Shown here: one piece after another, positions 12,394 to 23,005 of the stretch
Position numbering within the stretch: the stretch's first letter is position 1
Layout: each line of letters opens with the position of its first letter
DNA from: Linnemannia hyalina
Taxonomy: Eukaryota; Mortierellomycota; Mortierellomycetes; Mortierellales; Mortierellaceae
Length of the DNA: 64,000 nucleotides
Assembly: GCA_019671135.1 (NCBI GenBank)
Contig: JAHRHY010000008.1
Location: 558,001-622,000, forward strand
Reading direction: 5' to 3'
Notes under the pieces: generated by a model
Databases searched by the model: none
The model's input: the letters and a program-made list of their open reading frames with translations, nothing else
Told to the model about the DNA's origin: nothing
Translations under genes and position numbers: made by a program

Positions 12394-12676
12394 GGATTAC
12401 TGCCCTGAATGTGAACATTTCCTCCACCGTGACGTCCTGGCGGCGCATAACACGGTGAATATTGTCGGGGGTCACTTGCTTGCGCAAAGGCGTCCCGAAT
12501 ACTTGCAGCCAATGAATGCCGAGGGCAACCTCCCTTGGCAGGGCGACAAATCGAGCAGCAATGAAAGTTCAAGCAGCAGTGGGGATACGAGCAGTAACGG
12601 CAGTGCAGCCGGCAGCAGCACAGCATCTACTACAGGGTCGAAAGGTCGAGAGGGGAGGTTCACGTCTCCTTCTTAG
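12394..12676 (+). pseudogene. Probable C-terminal relic of a Fanzor/TnpB-like nuclease
   Basis: The open frame directly after an in-frame TAG (12391-12393) reads DYCPECEHFLHRDVLAAHN, followed by GHLLAQRRPEYLQP and a Ser/Gly-rich tail that stops at 12676. CxxC followed by a short spacer and (H/D)RD-x3-A-x2-N is the layout of the zinc-ribbon second half plus the third RuvC catalytic Asp in TnpB and its eukaryotic relatives, the Fanzors. The GHL-x-Q-x-RP-x-YLQP trailer is what I recall from fungal Fanzor-like proteins, from memory only. No RuvC-I/II or guide-binding region precedes it; DMC1 ends only about 380 nt upstream. The frame is therefore best read as a 5'-truncated remnant. It could alternatively be the last exon of an unrecognised gene, since CATAG at 12389-12393 resembles a splice acceptor. 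Confidence 0.5.
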
Positions 12677-12826
12677 GAGAGCCTAAAAAGCAGTCCCCAA
12701 CCACAAATAAAAATGCACTGAAAAGAAAAAAGAAACAACGTTCAAGACGTACATCTCTTCCACACTTTGTACATTTACCTCTCCTCACCCCCTACTTTTT
12801 ACATTCCTACACCCTGCCCTCCTGCA

Positions 12827-15405
12827 ATGATCAAGAAACGCAAATCTGCACCCGGGGTCTGGAAGGAAGAAGCATTCCGGGAATCGACAACTGATTCCTC
12901 AGACAGCAACGGGACACAGGAGACAGTAGACAGTGGCGCGGGTGGTAGCAACGCTATGGCCATAGATCAAGATACAGAGACATCAGCTACTACTGCAGTG
13001 GTGAAAGAGTTAAACCTCGAGGAAGGCGAGACTGTAGAAACACCTGAGAAGAAGCAAAAGATTGGGGGAGATGATGATGGTGGTGAGTAGACACTCGACC
13101 TTCTCTTTGTGGTGCTTTTGTGTCGTTGTTCTGGGTGATGATGCCAACTGTGGTATCGATCGTGGTACTAAACAAAGAACTCATTATCGCATGCTCTGGG
13201 GTTCGACAATTAGGTGCAACTACACTTATGGATACGATGACAAAGGAAGAGAGGAGAAAGCTGAAGAAGGAGAAGAAGAAGCAGGCTGGCTTAGCCAAGC
13301 TTGATGGAGGTCGGCCGTCGATTCTTCTCAGTCGCAATTACAACATGAAACTCAAGCTCAAGGTACGACCAAGGCGAAGTAGTTTTGATCGTCGCGCAGG
13401 ATTGGGAAGTACTGGACACACTTGACAGGATGATATTCAATTTACAACGATCTAACATTTTCTACCTCTCGACCTTGACCATAGGACTTGCGCGACCTAG
13501 TTGTGTATCTGTTGACCGAGACCAAGACACTGCCATGGATGATGGTCAAGAATAAGTTCAACATCCAAAAGGTTGTTCTTCTCTATGTCGGAGGTCTGGA
13601 TCCTTCGTTTTTTGGAATCGACTACAAGGATGAGGATGCGACAGCACCCGTGGCATGGGCATCGACGGCGACAGAAGGACCAATCACGGAGATGAGGAAC
13701 TTGAAGAGGTTCTTTGATGTCGTAAGTCCCATGAAGGCTGGAGGCGAAAAGAACAAGATCTACTCACCCGTCAATCAGATCCTCAACATCCCCCTGAGCA
13801 ACACGGAGAAGATCAAACGGGAAGCTGCAAGAGCTAAAGGTATGCGGGTTTGCTTCCATGCCATTCCGAAGTACGTATGACTAGCGTTGGCTACGCTTCA
13901 TGACCTCTAACCGGCATATATCCTTCTTTCTTCATATTAGCGCGAGTACCGGATTTGAAGAGGGATGGATATATGTTGACACCGCAGGAGATGCAGGAAC
14001 TAGAGTTTCCTCTTCCAAGCTACATGACTGGCGGTGTCTCGGAACTCAAGGAAAACTGGATCGAAACGGATCAGCTCGCCAACTCAGTCTCTCCTGACCA
14101 ACGGAAACTGATCGCCATGGACTGTGAAATGGTAGGGGACCCCTTTGTCATCGCGATAATCTTCTATACATTGCAACGGTGTGCCATACCCAGGCGTGTA
14201 TGCAAAGTGCTGACTTAATCCCTGCTTCTATATGTAGTGTCTCACCGAGCACGGTTCAGAGTTGACGCGCATTACGCTTATTGGCGAGGACGGGAAAGTC
14301 ATCTATGACGAGCTGGTTCTGCCAACCAACCCTATCACGGACTATCTGACCAAATACTCGGGAATGACAGCAGAGCGTCTTAGTGGTGTGACGACAAGAC
14401 TTGCGGACGTTCAAAAGAGGTTGAAGGAACTCATCGACTACGACACCATCCTTGTTGGTCACTCCCTCGAGAACGACATGAAGGTTTTGAAGGTATATAT
14501 TTTCGTCCGCATGCACGCGGAGATTTATTTGCTGATCCATTAATGTCTCTGTGTAACAAAGATCTGATCGTTTTCTTTCTTCCTTTATGCATATATGACA
14601 GTTTGCACATCCATTTATTATCGACACCGCAAGGGTATATCATCACACGCGAGGACCTCCCTCGCGACCCTCATTGAAGTGGCTGGCGTACAGATGGCTT
14701 GAGCGGAGGATTCAGAACGGAGGCGACAACGGACACGACTCTATCGAGGATGCCCTCACTTGCTTGGACCTCATCAAACTCAAGATCAAGAATGGACAAG
14801 GCTTTGGCGAGTACTACAACGATCAGGAATCGGTCTTTTCTAGGATCAAACGATACACCAAGCCCAGGACATCGGCAGCGATTGACGACGAGTCTTTCGT
14901 GAACTGCCAGGATGCTACCACATACATCAAGACGACCAGTGATGCCGAGGTTGTCGCTGCCCTTCCTAAAGCCATGAGGGATCATCATTTTGTCTGGGCA
15001 CGGCTTCGTGACCTGGAGATCAACTATGGAAAACCTGGACCAGATGTGTCAATTGCATCAGGGCATCATCCAGACCAGGGGCGGGCTGCTTTTCTGTCGT
15101 ACGAGAACCGGGTTGATGCGACTGAGGAGGAGATTCGGGAGGCGGCCCGGAGTGTTGACAAGAGCCTTGCGGCGATTGTGGAAGCGATGCCGCCCAACAC
15201 GGCTTTTTTGGTGACGAGCGGGCAAGGCGATCCGCGGGGGATGTTCAAGTACCAGGAGCTCCAAAAGAGATACCAGGCGCTGTACAACTCTGTGAGCATC
15301 AGTGAGATCGCCAAGGAGGATCGGTTTGATGATGAGACCCAGGCGGCTCTTGAGCTTGGTGTTGAGCAGGCCAAGAACGGCGTGTGCTTTTTTATGGTCA
15401 GGTAG
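12827..15405 (+). CDS. REX1: Rex1-type 3'-5' RNA exonuclease
   Basis: DEDDh exonuclease of the Rex1/Rnh70/REXO5 group, expected to trim 3' ends of 5S rRNA, tRNA and other structured RNAs in the nucleus. Six exons: 12827-13082, 13214-13362, 13485-13839, 13941-14131, 14238-14492 and 14602-15405, giving 669 aa. The catalytic set is intact: IAMDCEM (Asp314, Glu316), VGHSLENDMKVL (Asp397), and GHDSIEDA (His447, Asp452). The family block FIIDTARVYHHTRGPP-x-RPSLKWLA is present. The N-terminus is Ser/Thr-rich and acidic, then Lys-rich (KKRKSAPG and KLKKEKKKQ), plausibly a nuclear localisation region. The C-terminal ~200 residues carry the extra region usual for Rex1 proteins. The start is the first ATG after a CT-rich leader, 151 nt past the Fanzor-like relic. 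Confidence 0.9.
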
Positions 15406-15878
15406 ACACGCCTTGTGCCCTTCTTTGACGGCTGCAGGTGTCATAAACAAACAGCCTACTATGAACGTTTTCTTTGTACCTGACTTAGTGAGAGCTCGTT
15501 GGACTATATGCACTAATTATTGAAAATGCAGGCTTGGATATGGTTTATTCTAGATGGAAGAATGGGAGGGCGAGTCACTCTATTGCTCCCCATTGTGCCC
15601 TGGATCCACACGCGGCTCTGGCGAGGGTATAAAATGCCAGCCTCCTCCATCGCCTTCGCATTTTTCTTTTTCATTCTTTTTGCTTTCCTCACCCTTGTTT
15701 CTCTTAACCACCTTTTCTCAATCGTAAGCTTTGCACCTTCACATTCCTTTCCTCCTACCGCAATCACCACTCCTCTCAAAAAAAAAGAGAGACGCGTTAC
15801 GCACGTATACACACATACACACATACTCAATACAGTACCACTGTAAACCAACAACCACTACCTGTTCTCATTCTCTCC
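15406..15878 (+). other. Spacer and leader of the first Cys-module gene
   Basis: This holds the REX1 3' flank and the promoter and CT-rich 5' UTR of the next gene. A TATA box sits at 15628-15634 and an ACGCGT hexamer at 15792-15797. An in-frame start in the 245-nt gap between TATA and ATG was not found. A leader intron there cannot be excluded. Confidence 0.45.
15628..15634 (+). promoter_or_regulatory. TATA box of Cys-module gene 1
   Basis: TATAAAA is preceded by GGCGAGGG and followed by a CT-rich leader. The same arrangement, (A/G)GGTATAAA plus a CT-rich leader, recurs upstream of other array members. Confidence 0.45.
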
Positions 15879-16280
15879 ATGGGACTCATCCGCAAGCTAT
15901 CCAACACCTTCAAGAACGTGACCGGTAACGTAATTGACAGTCTGAAGGACAAGAAAGAAAAAAAGGAGCAGCGAGAGCAAACCGAAAAGCAGGAAAAGAA
16001 GCCCATCTTCGCCTCTTCCACTGTCACCACCAGCACGTACAGCCACGACAACTACGACTCGGACAACGCGTCGGATGACACTCATCTCCGTGGTGAAAGT
16101 TGCGTTCGATGTGCCAATGGCAACGTCAGCGTTTGGTGTGTCGTTTGTGAGGTTTGTGTGGGTTGTTGCGATAACGATAAGCACCGCAAGCCGAGAAAGT
16201 TTGTGAAGGAGGCTGAGGAGGCCGCGGCTGCGGCTTCGGCTGCGAGAATGTCGCGTCGATCCAACAGTGCCATCTTCTAG
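15879..16280 (+). CDS. Small Cys-module protein 1 (unrecognised family)
   Basis: 133 aa, single exon. I do not recognise the family. The N-terminus is basic and amphipathic (LIRKLSNTFKNVTGNVI), then a highly charged Lys/Glu stretch (KDKKEKKEQREQTEKQEKK), then an acidic/Ser linker. The cysteine module starts near residue 74: CVRC, eight residues, then WCVVCEVCVGCC, followed by DNDKHRKPRK. An Ala-rich helix and RRSNSAIF close the protein. The pattern C-x2-C-x8-W-C-x2-C-x2-C-x2-C-C recurs in the downstream genes and suggests a small zinc-binding fold (inference). There is no signal peptide, so it is probably intracellular. The 3' flank carries the shared TAGTAGTA element. Confidence 0.7.
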   Translation: MGLIRKLSNTFKNVTGNVIDSLKDKKEKKEQREQTEKQEKKPIFASSTVTTSTYSHDNYDSDNASDDTHLRGESCVRCANGNVSVWCVVCEVCVGCCDNDKHRKPRKFVKEAEEAAAAASAARMSRRSNSAIF

Positions 16281-16400
16281 GCAGTTCCTGGCCTCACTCC
16301 ATTCCGGCCTTTCTCGGTGTCTTCTGGTCGTCTGTTCTCGGTCTCCTCTGTCATGACCCAAGTCCTCCTCCGGTTCCTCCCTGCGCTCTTCCTTTTTCTT

Positions 16401-16421
16401 TAGTAGTATAAAAACACAAAA
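16401..16421 (+). promoter_or_regulatory. Shared 3'-UTR element, copy at gene 1
   Basis: The sequence begins TAGTAGTATAAAAACAC and is A-rich after that. Related elements lie 100-350 nt downstream of other array genes: 19604-19620, 20397-20409, 21452-21480, 22247-22269 and 23563-23580. It is probably part of the 3' UTR/polyadenylation region. Confidence 0.45.
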
Positions 16422-17617
16422 GCACAAAAAACAACAACACAAGTAACACACGTAATGCCACCTCCGCCATTCCTGTCTATATTTCTCTTTTTTTTCCTTC
16501 TCTCGACCCTTTCTGAAAAACTAAACAATAAAGCAGCCAAGCAGGGCATGGGGAAAACCCTTTTCCCTCTGTCCTTCGTTTGATATGACACCTCTCTATT
16601 CTTTCCGGCTGCTTAGCCTTGCTTTCAATCATCAGAAATGTGCCTATAGACATGCAAACTGTGGCACCTATCTGACGCGTAATTAACTCAATCTGCGAAG
16701 AAGGAAGAAAGGAACATTACCCCACAAGGATGGCTTCCCGAGCCGCAAAATACGGCCTCATCAACTGGACACGAAACCCTCTAGCACACAGAGATAGCGA
16801 GCATGAGAAGGATCGTACTTGCTGGCTTACCTGTTCTGCCGCTCAGGGTGGCGGTTCGCCCTGCCTTGACCCATGTGTTATTAATATCTTGAGGGTGGTC
16901 GGGATACTTCGGCTACGGCGAATGAAAAAAAGTAGACTAGTTTCTCGCCTTACTTTTCTTTGCATTCCGCCTCCCTGCCTTTTTTTCTTTTCTTTTGCTT
17001 GTTATCAGATACTTTGGCTGTAATCAATAGCTAGGAGACTCAATCCAACGCTTTTTTTTGAATTGATCCACAGTAGGAGGAGATCTGCCCTTAGGAATAA
17101 TGAAAAGAAAACATGCCATGACTTGATATAAGTTTTCATTTCTTGGCTATGCATAGACCATTCTACCCCAACAACAACTATATTAAGAGGTCAAAACCTA
17201 TATTTCGCTCCTTTTTTTACTTCTTCGGAGTGAGAGAACGCGTCGGTTTATCCCTCTTTGCCTCTACTCCACTTGCAATCATTTTTTGTCATACTGCACA
17301 ATACACCCAACAAAAAAAAACGCGGGGATCCCTTTTTTTGTACCTGAAAATGAATTGGTCCGAGTACCTTACTTTTCTGTTGACTTCGGTAGACCCTTTG
17401 TCATAACTTAGGCCATCGCCACGCGTTTTCTATGAACAAAGATATCGGTCATGGTTTTTAGCCTTTGCGCAGAGTTGTACTGTGTAAAAACAACTGTCCT
17501 TATCCATCGTTTTTCCCTCGTCCATTTCCTTTCTCTCCACCAGCAATCTACCAATCTCATTTCCAAGCTCTCTTCCGAACACAAACTCTCTTTAACATAC
17601 CTCAAGCATCAATCAAC
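16422..17617 (+). other. Spacer between Cys-module genes 1 and 2
   Basis: An ATG-initiated 97-codon frame lies at 16730-17023. It starts MASRAAKYGLINW and includes scattered cysteines (TCWLTCSAA, SPCLDPC), then turns hydrophobic and low in complexity. It may be a badly decayed array member or chance. Three ACGCGT hexamers occur at 16675, 17238 and 17421. The rest is T-rich. Confidence 0.35.
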
Positions 17618-17994
17618 ATGGGTCAAGTATTTCCCGGCGATCCCAACGGCAATGTCACCAGACCTGCCGTTCAGCCAGATCTCTTGCAACCTCGATTGCT
17701 GATGCAGCGACCACCACTGTAACAAGTATACCTGTTCGCATCGTTCCCAAGCCCCATTATTGCGCTACCTTTGCTCGCTGCAAGGCTTGTTGCACTGGGC
17801 ATGATCCGGACCCCAAGCTACCCCAGCCTGCACCCCTGGCGCTATTGCTTAAAAACGCGAACGCCGAGTCTCCAAGCCTGCTCTTCAAGAAAGAGCTGGT
17901 GCCGTTTGTCCATTCCTTACTGTCCTCTCTCGATCAGGGACGACACACCTTCATGCGCTTGTCTGGTTTCGTAGTAAATATGACGAAAGAATAG
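17618..17994 (+). pseudogene. Cys-module family copy 2, start and module in different frames
   Basis: A start codon in a typical leader context (TCAATCAACATGGG) opens a 34-codon frame that stops at 17722. The family cysteines lie in another frame: HYCATFARCKACC followed by GHDPDPKLP, then a hydrophobic tail ending at TAG 17992-17994. The first CxxC pair is missing. The two frames can only be joined by an indel or by removing a 35-nt GT...AG segment (GTATTTCC...CACCAG). That would be a very short intron. I treat it as a broken or minimally spliced copy. Confidence 0.45.
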
Positions 17995-18406
17995 ACTCAG
18001 TAGTGCACTCCACCTCCCTTCCCTCACCTATTTCTCCTCCCCCATCACAAACAAGAAAAATAGGAAAATTCCCTGTCTTGACATTTCTTTGTTTTTTAGC
18101 TTCCGTCTAGCTGCATATATTGGATGGACCATCCATGACCTGGACCACTGTGTCTCGTCGTCTTTGTTCTTTTTTTTTTTTTTTTTTGGCAATTGATGAA
18201 ACTCAACAAAACAACCGTTGTGTACCTGAATAATTAGGTCAAAGGACACGTACGGTTTTGTTTTGTTCTTCACTATTCGACCCATGCCCATGCTTCCAAT
18301 GTAAGCAATCCATTTTTCTTTCATAATAGGGAAGAGAGGGTGTTCTCCTTTTTCATAGTCATTCTCGCTTGCGGTATAATGGGGTAGATGCTTTGCTTCG
18401 ACAAGG
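17995..18406. other. Spacer upstream of Cys-module gene 3
   Basis: AT-rich spacer with a 17-nt T-run near 18171-18187 and no credible gene. The TATA box of the next gene closes it. Confidence 0.4.
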
Positions 18407-18414
18407 TATAAAAA
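18407..18414 (+). promoter_or_regulatory. TATA box of Cys-module gene 3
   Basis: TATAAAAA is preceded by ACAAGG and lies about 112 nt before the start codon at 18526. A CT-rich leader separates them. Confidence 0.5.
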
Positions 18415-18525
18415 CCATGGATCTTACCTTCGTTCCTTTTTTTCTTTCTTTTCGTTTCAACATCATTCTCTCTCTTACCCTACTTTCGAACGCACGCACA
18501 CACTCCCATCCACACCCTCACCAAA

Positions 18526-18819
18526 ATGACCCTTACCGTCGACGACCACTCTGCCTCTTTCGAAAGCCTGCTCGTTAACCGACGCTCCAACAACGGCAAT
18601 GATGATACTAAAAACAACAACAACAGTGATGATGACATGCAGCAGCAAGCCAAAGACTCGAAGAAGAAGAAGCAATTCGACTGCGGCACTTGCAAGACAA
18701 GGGACATTCCCTTGGAGCGATGGTGCACCTCGTGCAACCTCTGCACTTTCTGCAGCCAGAGATGCGTCAACATTGGTGGCCGCGTTTTTGTTTGGCCTTG
18801 CGGATGTCTCAAAGGCTGA
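18526..18819 (+). CDS. Small Cys-module protein 3
   Basis: 97 aa, single exon, start at CACCAAAATGACC. The N-terminal half is Asn/Asp-rich (NNGNDDTKNNNNSDDD) and then Lys-rich. The module is DCGTC, ten residues including DIPLER, then RWCTSCNLCTFCSQRC, and it ends with a CxC pair (PCGCLKG). All core cysteines are present, making this one of the best-preserved members of the x10 subtype. No known domain is recognised. Zinc binding is inferred from cysteine spacing only. Confidence 0.72.
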   Translation: MTLTVDDHSASFESLLVNRRSNNGNDDTKNNNNSDDDMQQQAKDSKKKKQFDCGTCKTRDIPLERWCTSCNLCTFCSQRCVNIGGRVFVWPCGCLKG

Positions 18820-19158
18820 GCGCCAGAACCGCCGAGCTTGAAACGTCCAAAGAGAGTCGTCTGTCCGTCCCCCCCCTCGCTCTCGACCCTCCCCTCCGCG
18901 ATCTAATTCGGTTCTTTTCCAGTCGTCTCCCAAAACCAGGCCCTTTCCTTGACCATATGCATCCCTCTTTCATACTAGCAAAAACGTACAAAATATCAAC
19001 CCAACAAAACACCATTTTTTCTTTTCATCAACCAGTTGTTCAGCAAAAATAAACAGCCATCATGCATGAAAGATATCCATCCCTCCTCTTCTTCCTATCG
19101 CCAACCATCTCTCTCTTTCACCCAACCATTCTCTCTCTTTCCTCCCCCTCATTCGGCA

Positions 19159-19454
19159 ATGGGTCGTCCTGTCAACAGCAACGGCATCTTCTTCGGAATT
19201 TTACTCAACAGCCAGCAGCACGGTAATGGAAATGCCAACAACGTCAACAACAACAACAGTGGTAACAACCAGAAACCCAAAACTCGTCTGCATCAGGCAC
19301 AACACTTTTGCCAGTCGTGCATGACCCGAAACGTTCCTTGATGCAGTGGCCCGACTCCTATCAGATGTGCAACATGTGCAGTCGCCGAGTTTTCCGAAAT
19401 AGCGAGCGCCTCATCGTCATGTCTTGCGGTTGTCGCAAGCAGTCAGCAGCCTGA
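19159..19454 (+). pseudogene. Cys-module family copy 4, frameshifted
   Basis: It begins like its neighbours (MGRPVNSNGIFFG, then an Asn-rich NNVNNNNSGNN linker and FCQSCMTRNVP) but meets TGA at 19339-19341. Moving to another frame immediately afterwards recovers the rest of the module (QMCNMCSRRVF, then MSCGCRK) up to a TGA at 19452-19454. A one-base loss near 19338 explains this. Two further positions are altered: the Cys after the Trp is Pro, and one core Cys is Tyr. Both a frameshift and loss of ligand residues point to a pseudogene. Confidence 0.7.
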
Positions 19455-19991
19455 GTCGTTGAGCTGGGCGTGCTTGACAGAGCTGTTCATATCCGTCCAT
19501 AGTTACTTGCCTAGGCCTGTCCTCGTATGCTTCATCCGACTCGCTTCCTTCCTACCTGATCAAGGTCAGACTACCCTCTCAAGCTTCATATGTCCCTCCT
19601 TCTTAGTAGTAAAAAAACACCAAAAAATACATCCTCCCAAAACACTCATCGATTCTCTTTGTATCTCTAGAAACGACAAAAATAAAAAAGTCTCTGGTGC
19701 ATGAAAAGTACCGCTCCTCCTTTTCTTCATTTTCTTTGTTTGCTTGCTGATTTTACTATGTCTAATTTTCGTGTTTTTTTTTTGGTGTGTGGCCCTTCTA
19801 CAGCCTTGCGCATCACTCACTTTGCTTTTGTTCCTTTTGGTCATTTTCGGTTGTGAAATGTGGTGGCTTCATTGCGAGACGGTTCAAAGTCAGTAGGGAT
19901 TTTTATTTGTTCTTTTTTTCTTTTTCGTCACCATCATCTGTCATCTCACGCTCACAAACACGTACTCCCCTCTCTCTAACAACAACAAAAA

Positions 19992-20324
19992 ATGGCTCAC
20001 TCGGTCTTCAAGTACCTCTATTACACGCGATACCCACCCAAAACCGCTAGCTCCAAGAACAACAACCGTTTAGTCAATATTACCTCTGTCAACAGCAACC
20101 AAAAGAAGGCCGATGCCCCGCTCACCAAAGTCAGTTGTCGCTCGTGTGGGATCACAAAAATTCTGGAGGAGAAATGGTGCATCTTCTGCTGCAGTTGCAC
20201 ACTATGCTGCGACAGCGGCTGTATCGAGTACATCGCTGAAGAACCTGGACTTTCCCTTGCTCCTTCTCTTGACAATAAGAGCAGCGTCTCTGAACTGGAT
20301 CGCTTGGATGGCCTGTTTCCTTGA
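19992..20324 (+). CDS. Small Cys-module protein 5
   Basis: 110 aa, single exon, start after ACAACAACAAAAAATGG. The N-terminus differs (MAHSVFKYLYYTRYPPK), followed by an Asn/Ser linker. The module is SCRSC, ten residues, then KWCIFCCSCTLCCDSGC. It has two additional cysteines compared with neighbours. The C-terminal tail is acidic and Leu/Ser-rich and lacks the CxC pair. The 3' flank shows the TTAGTATCACAA variant of the shared element at 20397. Function unknown. Confidence 0.68.
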   Translation: MAHSVFKYLYYTRYPPKTASSKNNNRLVNITSVNSNQKKADAPLTKVSCRSCGITKILEEKWCIFCCSCTLCCDSGCIEYIAEEPGLSLAPSLDNKSSVSELDRLDGLFP

Positions 20325-20409
20325 TGGCTTCCCTGGTTCCCTTCCTTCACCTTCAATGTCAGGTCCAAGTTGCCCGTTCATAATCCCCCTCTTTTTTTAG
20401 TATCACAAC

Positions 20410-21109
20410 CAACCCAAAAAATGAATAAACTAACCTCAGCGGTCCTCCATCCTCTTCTTCCAGCACAAACAAAAACAATAAATGATGCGTGCATAAGAGC
20501 AACTGTTCTCTTCCTTTTCTCATGGCTTCGTGTTTGCTTTCGCATCCGTTCGGCACTGGCATGAACTCCATTCATGCGCATACCATGAAAACAAATCAAA
20601 TCGCGCGACTTGCACCCCCGTGTGTAGCTGTTTTTTGACTTTGGAAAACACGTTCAAGTAGGAGTCAAGGAAGAACATATGTGGCTTGCCTATCTCTATT
20701 TCTCGCGATTCCATGGGCACTCTTGGACGCGGTGATTTTTTTTCTTTTTCTGTTATATCCGGCTGTAATTGCATTGATCAAACTCAACAAAAAAGAGTGG
20801 TGTGTCCGAAATGTTGCGGTCCAAGTCAATTGCTTATCCAGTTTAGACTCATTGCCCCCGATCCATATTCAAAAACTAGGCAACGTGTCTCTTTTCGTGG
20901 AAGAGAGGCACTACCTCTTTAGTCTCCTTATCTGGGATAACGAGCGTTGACTTGATCGTGAGACGCATGAGAGCTTTGATTTTCGATTGTTGCCTTTTTT
21001 TTCTTCCCTTTTTTCTATTCTCAGTCACCTCCACACCATCTCTCGCTCTCTTTCACCCCCATTCTACCCGGCGAAGTCAACTCATACCAATCACTCCCGT
21101 TCCGCCCGA
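20410..21109. other. Spacer between Cys-module genes 5 and 6
   Basis: A run of short frames with no family motif and no recognisable protein. T-rich tracts dominate near 20990-21010. Confidence 0.35.
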
Positions 21110-21306
21110 AGCTCGCCCGTCGCCAACAGCTCCAAGACTGGCAACAGCTAGCAGAAAGTTTGTGCCCAGACCTGATCGATTATATTAAGTGTGGGACCAA
21201 GAATATTTCGTCGGTGAAGTGGTACGTCTCCTGTAGCTCCTGCCGTAACTGCAGTCGCCAAGCCGTCATTGTTAGTTGTCGCACCCAGATGGTGTCTTGC
21301 CCCTGA
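21110..21306 (+). pseudogene. Cys-module family copy 6, degenerate
   Basis: An open frame without a recognisable ATG carries the module in decayed form: YIKCGTKNISSVKWYVSCSS, then CRNC, and ends VSCP. The first Cys of the CxxC pair is Tyr, and the Cys after the conserved Trp is Tyr as well. The downstream flank resembles that of copy 4 (GTTGAGCTGGxCxT) and carries the TTAGTATCG...ACACAGAA form of the shared 3' element at 21452-21480. The frame stays open upstream to about 21030, but no start codon is found. I read it as a pseudogene. Confidence 0.6.
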
Positions 21307-21842
21307 CCCCGGGAATACTAAGTTGTTGAGCTGGACTTTCAGAGAAAGCCATCGTTATTGTCGAAACAGTCTCCTTACTGGTCCTTTCGGCTCCTTCCTT
21401 GCCCCTTTTTTGAGAACACTTTCTCTCTCCGATACTCATGTGGTCCTTTTCTTAGTATCGCTACAAAAAAAAACACAGAAACAACCCCATCTTACAGTAA
21501 TCCACCTCTCTTTCTCGTTCTCAGATCCCACAAGGATGAACAACTTTTGACTCATGAAAAAAAACCCTTTTCCTTTTGGTTTGCTCGATCGCTATGTGGT
21601 TGCTTTATTACTGTGAAATACAGTATCGATCAGACGTGTAATATTTTATTTGTTTGCGCAGAAGGAAGCAACCGATTGACGAATGCCCATCATGTAAAGA
21701 AACCCTTAATGATTTGGCTTGCTCTCTCTGAGTAATAAACCAAATACAACTCATATCTTCACTTCATTTCTTCTCTTCGTTCCTTCTCATCACAGTCAAT
21801 TACCATCCACTCCGCGCCCCTTCACCCCTCGCTCCACCCAAA

Positions 21843-22106
21843 ATGGCTCAACCTCACGGCAAGCTCGCCGTGTCGCACAAAACTTCCCTCATTGCCAGCA
21901 ACACCAACAATGGTAACAAAATCACCCCTGGTAATAACCAGAGAGCCAGCACCCCAATGGATCGGCTCAACTGCCGTCAGTGTGGGGCAAAAGACGTGCT
22001 GCCGATGGCGTGGTGCTTATCCTGTGACACTTGCAGAGACTGCAGCAGCAGTGCCGTTTTTGTTAACGGCCGCATTCGGATTACGCCATGCTCCTGCCCT
22101 TGTTAG
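21843..22106 (+). CDS. Small Cys-module protein 7
   Basis: 87 aa, single exon, start CCCAAAATGGCTC. The N-terminus is basic and Asn-rich (SNTNNGNKITPGNNQ). The module is NCRQC, ten residues, AWCLSCDTCRDCSSS, and a C-terminal PCSCPC. All core cysteines are present. The shared 3' element follows at 22247-22269 as TAGTAGTGCAAAAGACAC. Function unknown. Confidence 0.7.
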   Translation: MAQPHGKLAVSHKTSLIASNTNNGNKITPGNNQRASTPMDRLNCRQCGAKDVLPMAWCLSCDTCRDCSSSAVFVNGRIRITPCSCPC

Positions 22107-22269
22107 TGAGAGTCGTTTCGCTGAGCCTGATCTTTCGGAATGGCTGTTGGTCCTCTTCACTCCGCCTACTTCAAGTTCCCTCCGACGCCTTCCCTTTGTC
22201 TGTTCCACAGACCGTGTTTTCCCTTCCCCCCCATGCGCCTCTTCACTAGTAGTGCAAAAGACACAGAAA

Positions 22270-22911
22270 TTCTCCAAATTGGCAAGAAAAACACGTCTCA
22301 GTAGTGCACCTTCTTTCTTTCTTGTAGTACTCTATCACAAAAACAATAAAAAATCATTGGTGTATGATCCAGTGATCCAGCTATCCTCTTCTCATTTCTT
22401 TGACTGCCAGCATGATGTTTCGCGTTGCTCTGTGACTAAAACCTACAGCACTGATTCAATGAACAAGAAATTACCATCACGTCCTATCATGAATGAAAAA
22501 TGACTCTCCGAATCGCTATTCGCGGCGCGTTTTGTTTACATAGACCTTTCTGATGCACTCACATAGCAATGGCGAAGATGAAATAAAAGGTGTCTGTCTG
22601 CCTTTAAGGCACTTACCTCCCTCTGTTTTATTCTTTCATCCTCGAAGTTTCGAATCATGCTGCCGTTCGCATTAATCACATCCACTTTAAGACACTCCGG
22701 GATACCGTAAATGCAATTAACTTTCCCAACATTTTTTTTTCCAATTTGCGCCTGAAAATGTCCTTGACCAGAGTACTTGTTTTTTCTGTGGACCCACTTA
22801 CTTCTTTTTGGCTCATGCATATGGACGCGTGATCTGTCAAAGGGAGTCAGGGTCGCCCGCATTCGAACCTTCTCGTATAGAACATAGAGAAGTAGCTTGG
22901 TCGCGACGTGG
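22270..22911. other. Spacer between Cys-module genes 7 and 8
   Basis: No convincing gene. A 108-codon minus-strand frame at 22536-22862 has no known motif. An ACGCGT hexamer lies at 22825-22830. The TATA box of the next gene is at 22912. Confidence 0.35.
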
Positions 22912-22918
22912 TATAAAG
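22912..22918 (+). promoter_or_regulatory. TATA box of Cys-module gene 8
   Basis: TATAAAG preceded by GACGTGG, about 210 nt before the start codon at 23130. Confidence 0.45.
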
Positions 22919-22939
22919 CCTTTGTTTTTGCCTGCTTTC

Positions 22940-23005
22940 TTTTATTTTTCTTTTATTTTTCTTTTATTTTTCTTTTATTTTTCTTTTATTTTTCTTTTAT
23001 TTTTC
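22940..23005 (+). repeat. 11-bp tandem repeat in a 5' leader
   Basis: Six uninterrupted copies of TTTTATTTTTC (66 bp) sit between the TATA box and the start codon of Cys-module gene 8. They are probably in the transcribed leader. Confidence 0.9.

Noticed and set aside
22830..22900. tRNA-like B-box (GGTTCGAATGC on the minus strand)
   Set aside because: The flanking bases do not pair into a T-arm or acceptor stem.
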